Made by a program: the position numbers and the translations under genes. Shown one piece after another: positions 1 to 5,351 of a DNA stretch of 5,351 nt. This DNA comes from RGIG5675 sp050943435 (GTDB taxonomy: Bacteria; Bacillota; Clostridia; Oscillospirales; Ruminococcaceae): positions 1 through 5,351 of the forward strand of contig JBMNPE010000090.1 in the NCBI GenBank assembly GCA_050943435.1, given 5' to 3'. The notes beneath the pieces are model-generated. The model had not been told where the DNA came from, ran no database searches, and was given only the letters and a program-made list of their open reading frames with translations. Position 1 is the first letter of the stretch. The number at the start of each line of letters is the position of its first letter.

Positions 1-473
1 TTATAGACATGAAGGGCCCCAAGGCCATAAGGTACCCCAAGGGGACAGAGGACCCGCTTCTCTACGGGATAGAGGCGTCAGGTCAGGAGTTTGACCTCAT
101 AAAGGGCAGCAACGGGAGAAAGAACCTTTTCATAACCTACGGAAGGGAATTTTCCCAGGTGCTGAGGTCAAGGGACCTCATGAAGATTGAACCCGACATA
201 CTCAAGCTCAACGTGATTTCCCCGATACCTGAGGAGGCCGTGGAGACTGCAGCCGGGTACGACAGGGTGATCTTCGCCGAGGAGGCAGTGAGATCCGGCG
301 GAATAGCAGAGAGGTTTCTGGATTTAGCCTCGCAGGCCGGATTCAGGGGCAGGTACGTGATAAGGGCTGTAGAGGACATAATACAGAAGCAGGCCTCCGT
401 AATAAGGCAGATAGAGAGAAACGGACTTGATTCCGCCTCTCTAGCGGACCTGGCAGGGGAGGTGTTCTCATGA
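1..473 (+). CDS. dxs: 1-deoxy-D-xylulose-5-phosphate synthase, C-terminal part (5' end outside window)
   Basis: Dxs condenses pyruvate and glyceraldehyde-3-phosphate, using thiamine diphosphate, to make DXP, the first step of the MEP isoprenoid pathway in the cytosol. The reading frame enters from the left edge (first full codon at base 3) and ends at TGA 471-473, so about 156 residues of a protein normally near 600-630 are present. The visible part begins at the end of the pyrimidine-binding domain with the AIRYPKG motif, the family's RYPRG, whose arginine is thought to contact substrate phosphate. It then covers the transketolase C-terminal domain, with DRVIFAEEAVRSGGIAERF corresponding to the family's EE(H)...GG.G block. 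The ATG at base 9 is an internal Met, not the start. The tail resembles clostridial Dxs rather than the E. coli form. The stop overlaps tlyA by 4 nt. Assignment rests on these motifs and on the conserved dxs-tlyA order. Confidence 0.9.
   Translation, partial: IDMKGPKAIRYPKGTEDPLLYGIEASGQEFDLIKGSNGRKNLFITYGREFSQVLRSRDLMKIEPDILKLNVISPIPEEAVETAAGYDRVIFAEEAVRSGGIAERFLDLASQAGFRGRYVIRAVEDIIQKQASVIRQIERNGLDSASLADLAGEVFS
456..464 (+). promoter_or_regulatory. Ribosome binding site of tlyA
   Basis: GGGGAGGTG, with core GGAGG at 458-462, lies inside the last codons of dxs and 7 nt before the ATG at 470. It is the strongest Shine-Dalgarno match in the window and supports the ATG that overlaps the dxs stop as the true tlyA start. 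Confidence 0.75.
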
Positions 474-1276
474 AGGAGCGCCTCGACACCGCCATGGTTT
501 CAAGGGGGTTCGCCGAAACGAGGGAGAAGGCCAGGGTCCTCATTATGAGCGGATGCGTCCTCGTCGACGGGGATGTGTGCGACAAGCCGGGCACCCAGAT
601 AAGAAGCCGCTCCTCAATAGAGGTGAGACAGGGACTGAAATACGCGAGCCGGGGAGGGCTCAAGCTCGAAAAGGCCCTCCAGGTATTTCCCATAGACCTC
701 AAGGGAAAGGTCTGCGCCGACATAGGAGCCTCCACGGGCGGATTCACCGACTGCATGCTCCAGAACGGCGCAGAGAAGGTATACTGCATTGACGTGGGAT
801 ACGGACAGCTCGCATGGAAGCTCAGGACGGACGACAGGGTGGTCAATTTCGAGAGGACAAACTTCAGGTATTTCGACCCGTCTCTCATACCGGGCGGAGT
901 GGACTTCTTTTCCGCCGACGTGTCTTTTATATCCCTGTCCCTCATTCTCCCTAAGGCGGACCTCATATGCCGGAAGGACGGGGAAGGCGTGTGCCTTATT
1001 AAGCCGCAGTTCGAGGCCGGAAGGGAAAAGGTAGGCAAAAACGGCGTGGTTCGGGAAAGAAGCACCAGGATGGAAGTCATAGAAAAGTGCCTGGGATATG
1101 CCCTCGAAAACGGATTCTTCGTGTCGGGGCTCGATTATTCCCCGATAAAGGGCCCAAAAGGCAACGTGGAGTACCTGATGCACCTTACGAGGGACGACAG
1201 GGGATTCTTCCCTGATCCGGAATCAGTGGTTGACAGGTCTATACAGGAACTAGAGAGAAGGGGGGATGTTCAGTGA
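470..1276 (+). CDS. tlyA: TlyA family rRNA (cytidine-2'-O)-methyltransferase
   Basis: This 268-residue protein has an N-terminal S4 RNA-binding domain (about 1-55) and an FtsJ-like SAM-dependent methyltransferase domain (about 60-240). Visible motifs are SRGGLKL (60-66), the SAM-binding loop ADIGASTGGFTDC (83-95), ADVSFISL (149-156), LIKPQFEAG (176-184) and GNVEYL (231-236). The expected 2'-O-methyltransferase tetrad is intact: K65, D150, K178 and E234, the same spacing as the tetrad reported for mycobacterial TlyA. Characterised TlyA proteins methylate 2'-OH groups of cytidines in 16S and, in some species, 23S rRNA; in mycobacteria, loss gives capreomycin resistance. The old name hemolysin A is misleading, since no secretion signal or membrane segment is present. 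Length is normal. The ATG start overlaps the dxs stop (ATGA) and the TGA stop overlaps nadK (GTGA), indicating translational coupling. The exact rRNA target cannot be read from sequence. Confidence 0.95.
   Translation: MKERLDTAMVSRGFAETREKARVLIMSGCVLVDGDVCDKPGTQIRSRSSIEVRQGLKYASRGGLKLEKALQVFPIDLKGKVCADIGASTGGFTDCMLQNGAEKVYCIDVGYGQLAWKLRTDDRVVNFERTNFRYFDPSLIPGGVDFFSADVSFISLSLILPKADLICRKDGEGVCLIKPQFEAGREKVGKNGVVRERSTRMEVIEKCLGYALENGFFVSGLDYSPIKGPKGNVEYLMHLTRDDRGFFPDPESVVDRSIQELERRGDVQ
1258..1265 (+). promoter_or_regulatory. Ribosome binding site of nadK
   Basis: AAGGGGGG, at the 3' end of tlyA, can pair with the anti-Shine-Dalgarno with one G:U wobble and leaves 7 nt before the GTG at 1273. 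It favours the GTG start over the ATG at 1266, which is in another frame and opens only a shadow reading frame. Confidence 0.6.
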
Positions 1277-2121
1277 AGCTTTTCCTGTGCGCCGGAGAAG
1301 GATACAGGGCCAAGGAGGCCTCAATAGGAAGGGCTGTCGAGCTCCTCAGCATGGCCGGGTGCACCGTCACAGCCTCCAGCGAGCTCAGCGACGAGTTCCC
1401 CGGATGCGGGATAGCCTTCCTCGAAAGGGAGAAGGCGGAGCAGGAATGCGACTCATTCCTCTCGGTCGGAGGAGACGGAACCCTGCTCTTCAACGCGCAG
1501 TCTGCCTTCAGGATGGAGAAGCCGATTCTCGGGGCGAATGCCGGGACTCTCGGGTTTCTCTGCGCATTCGACTTGAAGAAGCCTGCGGAAATCACTGAGG
1601 AGGCCGTGGAAAAGCTCAGGATTTCCGAGAGGATGGTTTACGAGGCAAAGTGCTCGCTCACAGGCGACAAGGTCTACTACGCTATGAACGAGGTCGTGAT
1701 AATGAGGGGGCCCGTTTCCAAGACCATAGAACTGCAGCTCTTCAAGAACGACAGGCCCCTCACGAGGTACAGGTCGGACGGGGTCATAGTTTCAACTCCG
1801 TCGGGCTCGACGGCCTATTCGTTCTCGGCTGGTGGCCCCGTGATAGAACCGGGGCTCGATCTGTCGCTGATTACGCCTATCTGCGCGCACTCCTCGCTCA
1901 ACAGAAGCATTATAATATCTGGTAATGACCGGATAACCATGCTGCTCACCGGACGCAACGGGAACGACGCGTATTTCTCAGCCGACAGCTTCGAAAACGT
2001 GCACCTCGTCCCGGGATCCAAGGTGGAGGTCGTGAGGGACTCGAGGAGGCTCAAACTGTACACAAGCGACTACGAGAAGTATCTCGAGGCGCTCAACAAT
2101 AAATTCTCAGAAAGCGTGTAG
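1273..2121 (+). CDS. nadK: NAD kinase
   Basis: NAD kinase phosphorylates NAD with ATP or polyphosphate to form NADP, the only known bacterial route to NADP, in the cytosol. The 282-residue product has the family signatures in order: GGDGT (66-70, catalytic D68), LGANAGTLGFL (86-96, the NxGxLGFL segment), MNEVVI (138-143, family NE/ND motif), SDGVIVSTPSGSTAYSFSAG (168-187) and TPICAHSSLNRS (201-212, family CPHSLxxRP). Length is typical. The start is GTG, chosen because it overlaps the tlyA stop as GTGA, has a good ribosome binding site, and gives the usual short N terminus before the first beta strand (MKLFLCAGE). Some positions differ from the consensus: ADSF (237-240) sits where many homologues have DGQ, and AHSSLNRS replaces PHSLxxRP. 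The key Asp and Asn are kept, so activity is expected. Its place between tlyA and argR is the usual clostridial arrangement. Confidence 0.94.
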   Translation: MKLFLCAGEGYRAKEASIGRAVELLSMAGCTVTASSELSDEFPGCGIAFLEREKAEQECDSFLSVGGDGTLLFNAQSAFRMEKPILGANAGTLGFLCAFDLKKPAEITEEAVEKLRISERMVYEAKCSLTGDKVYYAMNEVVIMRGPVSKTIELQLFKNDRPLTRYRSDGVIVSTPSGSTAYSFSAGGPVIEPGLDLSLITPICAHSSLNRSIIISGNDRITMLLTGRNGNDAYFSADSFENVHLVPGSKVEVVRDSRRLKLYTSDYEKYLEALNNKFSESV

Positions 2122-2123
2122 GT
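2120..2123 (+). promoter_or_regulatory. Weak ribosome binding site of argR
   Basis: AGGT overlaps the nadK TAG stop and lies 5 nt before the argR ATG at 2129. It is a poor match, so argR translation probably depends partly on ribosomes finishing nadK. Confidence 0.35.
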
Positions 2124-2128
2124 ATCTT

Positions 2129-2584
2129 ATGAAGAGAGACAGACTAAAGGCAATAAGGCAGATCATATCCGAACAGCCTGTCGGAAGGCAGGAGGATCTG
2201 ATGAAGCTCCTCAACGAACAGGGGTACAACGTCACGCAGGCTACGGTGTCGCGCGATATACGCGAGCTCGGGCTCGGCAAGATCACTGACGACAACGGGA
2301 ACTACAGGTACGTCGTCGCCGGAACCATGAATGACAGCGAAAAGAAGAAGAAATTCTCCAACATATTCCGCGACGCGGTCGTGTCTGTCACGGAGTGCGG
2401 AAACCTCGTGGTGGTCAAGTGCCACACCGGGACGGGCTCCGCAGCCGCTGCATTTCTCGACACTGAGAACATAGATGGCGTAGCCGGTACAGTTGCCGGC
2501 GACGACACGATATTCATTGCCGTGAGGGACGGGTATGTCAAGAGCGCAGCAGAGACCATAAGGGGCCTCGCGGGGCTGGAATAG
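2129..2584 (+). CDS. argR: Arginine repressor ArgR
   Basis: ArgR (AhrC in Bacillus) is a hexameric transcription factor that binds ARG-box operators when loaded with L-arginine, repressing arginine biosynthesis and often activating catabolism. The product is 151 residues, normal for the family. The N-terminal winged helix-turn-helix (about 1-68) shows RQEDLMKLLNEQGYNVTQAT (20-39) followed by VSRDIRELGL (40-49), where the Ser-Arg pair is a DNA-contact signature. The C-terminal hexamerisation and arginine-binding domain (about 80-151) shows GSAAAAFLD (103-111, family GxAxxVAxxLD) and GTVAGDDTIFI (120-130), whose Asp pair D125-D126 binds arginine. A charged linker (EKKKK, 71-75) joins the domains. 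The ATG lies 7 nt after nadK. No ARG-box-like palindrome was recognised near it, so autoregulation is not shown. Neighbouring recN is a conserved linkage in Bacillota with no known regulatory meaning. Confidence 0.96.
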   Translation: MKRDRLKAIRQIISEQPVGRQEDLMKLLNEQGYNVTQATVSRDIRELGLGKITDDNGNYRYVVAGTMNDSEKKKKFSNIFRDAVVSVTECGNLVVVKCHTGTGSAAAAFLDTENIDGVAGTVAGDDTIFIAVRDGYVKSAAETIRGLAGLE

Positions 2585-2587
2585 GAA
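2583..2587 (+). promoter_or_regulatory. Ribosome binding site of recN
   Basis: AGGAA begins within the argR TAG stop and leaves 7 nt before the ATG at 2595. Match is moderate and spacing is good. Confidence 0.5.
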
Positions 2588-2594
2588 TTTTCGG

Positions 2595-4292
2595 ATGCTC
2601 GAGGAACTGACAATAGAAAACGCCGCGGTAATAGAACACGCCGACGTCGAATTCACCGGTGGACTAAATGTCATGACCGGCGAGACCGGCGCGGGCAAAT
2701 CCATCCTCATTGACTCCATAAACGCTATACTCGGCAGCAGGACCTCGAGGGAGATAGTCCGCACGGGCTCCGACAGGGCGGTCATTCAGGCCGTTTTCTC
2801 GGGGATATCCGGCGGGGTGAGGGACAAACTCAGGGAAGCCGGGTACGACTCTGAGGACGACCAGCTGATTCTCCAGAGGGAGATTGGCGCAGACGGAAGG
2901 ACCAGGTGCAGGATAAACGGGATGCCCGCACCGGCTGGTGCAGTGAGGAGCATATGCTCGTCACTCGTGACGATTCACGGGCAGCACGACAGCACCGACC
3001 TGCTTGACCCGTCGACGCACATTTCGATCCTCGACAGGTACGGGGACCTCGGAAGCCTCAGGGACAGCTATACTGAGGCATACCGGGAGATGCTGGACCT
3101 CAGGAGAAGGCTCTCTGAGGTCACCATCGACGACGCGGAGAGGGAGAGGAGGACAGACCTCCTCACCTACGAGATAGACGAGATAGAAAAGGCCGGCCTG
3201 AGGCCCGGGGAGGACGAGGAGCTCACAAGGCAGAGGAATATCCTGCGCAACTCGGAAAAGCTCATAGAGGCGATGCACGGGGCCCTCGAGGCCCTTAACG
3301 GCCCGGAGGACGGGGAAGGCGGACAGGGTGCAGTTGACCTGCTCTCCGAGGCGAGCTCGCAGCTCGATTCAGTGTCCTCGGTGTCGGACGACATGGGGGA
3401 ATTGTCCGGGAAGGTGTCGGACCTATACTACCAGGCCCAGGACACCGCTTCCGAAATTCAGGACGCCCTGGACGGGCTCGACACGGACGGAGGGGACCTG
3501 CAGTCCGTTGAGGACAGGCTCGACCTCATCTACAGGCTCAAGAAGAAGTACGGCTCCACGATAGACGAGATCCTTGAGTTCCTCGAAAAGTGCCGCACTG
3601 AGCTCTCCCAGATAGAGGACAGCACGGGCGAGGCGGCGAGGCTTGAGGCAAAGCTCAAGGAAGCCGAAAAGAGGACCATGGAGCTCGGAAAAGAGCTCTC
3701 AGATGCCCGCAGGGAGGCATTTTCCAGGCTTTCGGAGAGGATTGTGGGGGAACTCGCATTCCTGAACATGCCGGGATCGGTGTTTTCCCTCAGGATGGAG
3801 GAAAAGGAACCCGGGCCGGACGGCATAGACGAGGTGGAATTCCTGCTCTCGACTAACCCCGGCGAAGACCCGAAGCCCCTCTCGAGGATCGCCTCTGGAG
3901 GAGAGCTTTCTAGGATAATGCTGGCAATTAAAAATGTGCTCGCCGAGAAGGACAGCATAGACACCCTGATATTCGACGAGATAGACTCCGGTGTGAGCGG
4001 CTCCGGGGCCCAGAAGATAGGCCTCAAGCTCAAGCAGACCTCGGGGACGCACCAGATAATCTGCGTAACCCATACGGCCCAGATAGCCGCGTTTGCGGAC
4101 ACCCACCTCCTGGTGAGCAAGGAAGTGAGGGGCGGCAAGACCTATACGGACGTAGAGAAGCTCGGCATGGAGGGCCACATAAGGGAGATTGCGAGGATTG
4201 TTTCGGGAGAGAACATCACAGACACGGCCTTAAGGAACGCCTCGGAGATGATTTCCCTCGCAAAGAAGGCATATTCCGAGCTCGGAAGCTGA
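2595..4292 (+). CDS. recN: DNA repair protein RecN (SMC-like ATPase)
   Basis: RecN is an SMC-like ATPase recruited early to DNA double-strand breaks, where it aids end cohesion and RecA-dependent recombination on the nucleoid. The 565-residue product matches the family length. The N-terminal ATPase half (about 1-150) begins MLEELTIENAAVIEHADVEF and carries the Walker A motif GETGAGKS (29-36) and IHGQHDS (127-133) with the Q-loop-like glutamine. A charged coiled-coil region follows (about 155-380), broken by a Gly/Glu/Asp-rich linker near 236-245 and a conserved-looking DRLDLIYRLKKKYG stretch (307-320). The C-terminal half has the ABC signature IASGGELSR (432-440), Walker B with D-loop TLIFDEIDSGVSG (457-469) and the switch histidine in VTHTAQIAA (491-499). 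All catalytic motifs are intact. It lies 10 nt after argR, so it is probably co-transcribed. No LexA box was found directly upstream; any SOS control would act from outside the window or from an internal promoter not recognised here. Confidence 0.97.
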   Translation: MLEELTIENAAVIEHADVEFTGGLNVMTGETGAGKSILIDSINAILGSRTSREIVRTGSDRAVIQAVFSGISGGVRDKLREAGYDSEDDQLILQREIGADGRTRCRINGMPAPAGAVRSICSSLVTIHGQHDSTDLLDPSTHISILDRYGDLGSLRDSYTEAYREMLDLRRRLSEVTIDDAERERRTDLLTYEIDEIEKAGLRPGEDEELTRQRNILRNSEKLIEAMHGALEALNGPEDGEGGQGAVDLLSEASSQLDSVSSVSDDMGELSGKVSDLYYQAQDTASEIQDALDGLDTDGGDLQSVEDRLDLIYRLKKKYGSTIDEILEFLEKCRTELSQIEDSTGEAARLEAKLKEAEKRTMELGKELSDARREAFSRLSERIVGELAFLNMPGSVFSLRMEEKEPGPDGIDEVEFLLSTNPGEDPKPLSRIASGGELSRIMLAIKNVLAEKDSIDTLIFDEIDSGVSGSGAQKIGLKLKQTSGTHQIICVTHTAQIAAFADTHLLVSKEVRGGKTYTDVEKLGMEGHIREIARIVSGENITDTALRNASEMISLAKKAYSELGS

Positions 4293-4302
4293 TTCCGGGC
4301 TC
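4278..4302 (+). terminator. Stable hairpin over the recN stop codon; possible weak terminator or attenuator
   Basis: Left arm GAGCTCGGAA (4278-4287) pairs with right arm TTCCGGGCTC (4293-4302) over 10 bp with one G:U wobble (4282/4298). The 5-nt loop GCTGA contains the recN stop codon TGA. Only TTT follows before GGATT, so it is a poor match to a standard intrinsic terminator with a long U tract. Bases 4275-4277 can also pair with 4306-4308 across a TTT bulge, which would absorb those U residues. It may cause partial termination, protect the upstream mRNA 3' end or affect queA translation. The pairing is seen directly; the function is inferred. Confidence 0.4.
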
Positions 4303-4314
4303 TTTGGATTCATT

Positions 4315-4320
4315 GGAGGA
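4315..4320 (+). promoter_or_regulatory. Ribosome binding site of queA
   Basis: GGAGGA is a strong Shine-Dalgarno core, but it ends only 3 nt before the TTG at 4324 (4 nt counted from GGAGG), shorter than the other spacings here. It still supports TTG as the queA start, because no ATG or GTG occurs in frame nearby. Confidence 0.65.
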
Positions 4321-4323
4321 ACA

Positions 4324-5351
4324 TTGAAAAAGTCCGATTTCTACTATGAACTCCCCGAGGAGCTCATCGCCCAGCATCCAGCTGAGCCGAGGGATTCCGC
4401 GAGGATGATGAAGCTCGACCGGAAAACAGGCGAAACGCAGGACATGATTTTCCGGGACCTCGGAAAGCTGCTCGTCCCGGGCGACATGCTCGTGATAAAC
4501 GACAGCAAGGTGCTTCCGGCGAGGCTCTACGGGAGGAAGAACGGGGACGGTGCGCAGAGCGAGGTCCTGCTCCTAAAGCAGCTCTCGAACGACAGGTGGG
4601 ACTGCGTAGTTAAGCCCGGGAAGAGGCTCAAGGAAGGCGCAAGGATAGTGTTCGGGGACGGAATCCTCACTGGAACCGTTGCCGAGGTCACCGAGGACGG
4701 CGACAGGATAATCGATTTCACCTATCCTGAGGGGAGGACGTTCTTCGACATTCTCTACGAGATAGGCGAGATGCCCCTCCCGCACTACATAAAGGAGAAG
4801 ATGACCGACCAGGACGACTACCAGACGGTGTACGCGAGGGAGGTGGGCTCCGCAGCGTGTCCGACGGCCGGCCTGCACTTCACCGAGGAGATGCTCTCGG
4901 ACCTCGAGAAGTCCGGAATAGAGATAGAGAGGGTCACCCTGCACGTCGGGCTCGGGACCTTCAGGCCTGTAAAGGAAGATGACATTACACAGCATGTGAT
5001 GCACAGCGAGTGGTACAGCGTGCCGAAAACCACCGCTGACGCGATAAATAAGGCAAAGGAAGAGGGCCGCAGGGTGATAGCTGTGGGAACCACGTCCTGC
5101 AGGACCCTCGAATCCGTCATGAAGAAGCACGGAGCGATGGTCCCGTGCGAGGAGACGACCGACATATTCATATATCCGGGATTCAGATTCGAGTGCATAG
5201 ACGGGCTCATAACGAATTTCCACCTGCCGGAGAGCACCCTAATAATGCTGGTTTCGGCATTCGCAGGATACGAACACACAATGGCCGCTTACAGGCACGC
5301 CGTCGAGGAGCGGTACAGGTTCTTCAGCTTCGGAGACTGCATGGTGATACT
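4324..5351 (+). CDS. queA: S-adenosylmethionine:tRNA ribosyltransferase-isomerase (3' end just outside window)
   Basis: QueA moves the ribosyl group of SAM onto preQ1 at position 34 of tRNAs with GUN anticodons, forming epoxyqueuosine, the penultimate queuosine step. The frame runs open from a TTG start to the window edge, giving 342 codons; the family is about 340-350 residues, so only a few residues are missing. Family motifs run throughout: KKSDFYYELPEELIAQHP (2-19), VINDSKVLPARLYG (57-70), VVKPGKR (95-101), GEMPLPHYIK (148-157), GSAACPTAGLHFT (175-187), TLHVGLGTFRPVK (205-217), GTTSCRTLES (255-264), TDIFIYPG (279-286), LITNFHLPEST (295-305) and RYRFFSFGD (330-338). TTG is chosen because QueA proteins begin MK.SDF, a strong GGAGGA precedes it, and the next ATG would remove the conserved N terminus. 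Cys179 replaces the more usual Ala in GSAAAPTAGLHFT, with no clear consequence. It follows recN by 31 nt. Confidence 0.95.
   Translation, partial: MKKSDFYYELPEELIAQHPAEPRDSARMMKLDRKTGETQDMIFRDLGKLLVPGDMLVINDSKVLPARLYGRKNGDGAQSEVLLLKQLSNDRWDCVVKPGKRLKEGARIVFGDGILTGTVAEVTEDGDRIIDFTYPEGRTFFDILYEIGEMPLPHYIKEKMTDQDDYQTVYAREVGSAACPTAGLHFTEEMLSDLEKSGIEIERVTLHVGLGTFRPVKEDDITQHVMHSEWYSVPKTTADAINKAKEEGRRVIAVGTTSCRTLESVMKKHGAMVPCEETTDIFIYPGFRFECIDGLITNFHLPESTLIMLVSAFAGYEHTMAAYRHAVEERYRFFSFGDCMVI

Noticed and set aside
343..1080. Long antisense open frame of 245 codons over dxs/tlyA
   Set aside because: It lies opposite clear dxs and tlyA coding sequence, its translation is low-complexity Ser/Leu/Pro-rich and shows no family motif. 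Such open antisense frames follow from the biased codon use.
2170..2228. CGAAC half-sites at 2170 and 2215 resembling part of a Bacillus-type LexA (DinR) box upstream of recN
   Set aside because: The second halves (TGTCG and GTACA) do not match GTTC well, and both lie inside argR coding sequence, hundreds of bases before recN. No consensus box is present.
2338..2353. A-rich run in argR (GAAAAGAAGAAGAAA) as a possible slippage or frameshift site
   Set aside because: It encodes the charged interdomain linker EKKKK, the frame continues intact through the full C-terminal domain, and no stimulatory structure or useful alternative frame is seen.
2144..2785. Antisense open frame of 213 codons across argR and the start of recN
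   Set aside because: It is a shadow of two well-supported genes, with no recognisable domain and no separate ribosome binding site evidence.
3280..3300. GC-rich inverted repeat GGGCC/GGCCC within recN
   Set aside because: Only 5 bp of stem inside a coding region rich in GGC, GCC and GAG codons; expected by chance.
1339..4365. GAGCTC occurs ten times (1339, 1381, 2264, 3219, 3353, 3600, 3681, 3693, 4278, 4360), more than base composition predicts
   Set aside because: Nine of the ten are in-frame GAG-CTC (Glu-Leu) codon pairs, so preferred codons explain them without a signal function.
4573..5279. Antisense open frames of 216 and 153 codons over queA
   Set aside because: The + strand encodes a nearly full-length QueA with all family motifs; the antisense frames are by-products.

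Overview
The window is a tightly packed run of six genes, all on the + strand, with no large intergenic space: the 3' end of dxs, then tlyA, nadK, argR, recN, and queA, which is cut a few residues before its end. Junctions are 4-nt overlaps (dxs/tlyA, tlyA/nadK), 7 nt (nadK/argR), 10 nt (argR/recN) and 31 nt (recN/queA). No RNA gene, mobile element, CRISPR array, phage gene or long repeat is visible.

The order dxs-tlyA-(nadK)-argR-recN is a well-known housekeeping block of Bacillota. Insertion of nadK between tlyA and argR is typical of Clostridia, and the Dxs tail has the clostridial-looking EEA..SGGIAER form. The DNA is moderately GC-rich by eye and strongly favours AGG for arginine and ATA for isoleucine, so a GC-richer clostridial lineage is the best guess. 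Family-level placement is not possible from this window alone.

Region by region: 1-473 is the C-terminal domain of 1-deoxy-D-xylulose-5-phosphate synthase (isoprenoid precursors). 470-1276 is a TlyA-type rRNA 2'-O-methyltransferase. 1273-2121 is NAD kinase (NADP supply). 2129-2584 is the arginine repressor ArgR. 2595-4292 is the DNA repair ATPase RecN. 4324-5351 is QueA (queuosine tRNA modification), starting at TTG. A 10-bp hairpin with the recN stop codon in its loop lies at 4278-4302, just before queA, and is the most notable non-coding structure.

The genes do not form one pathway. They look like a co-transcribed housekeeping operon linked by translational coupling, with a possible partial termination or processing point between recN and queA. 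I found no convincing previously undescribed system here. The points worth checking are the recN/queA hairpin, the TTG start of queA, the recN-queA adjacency, the codon bias and some variant motifs in NadK.
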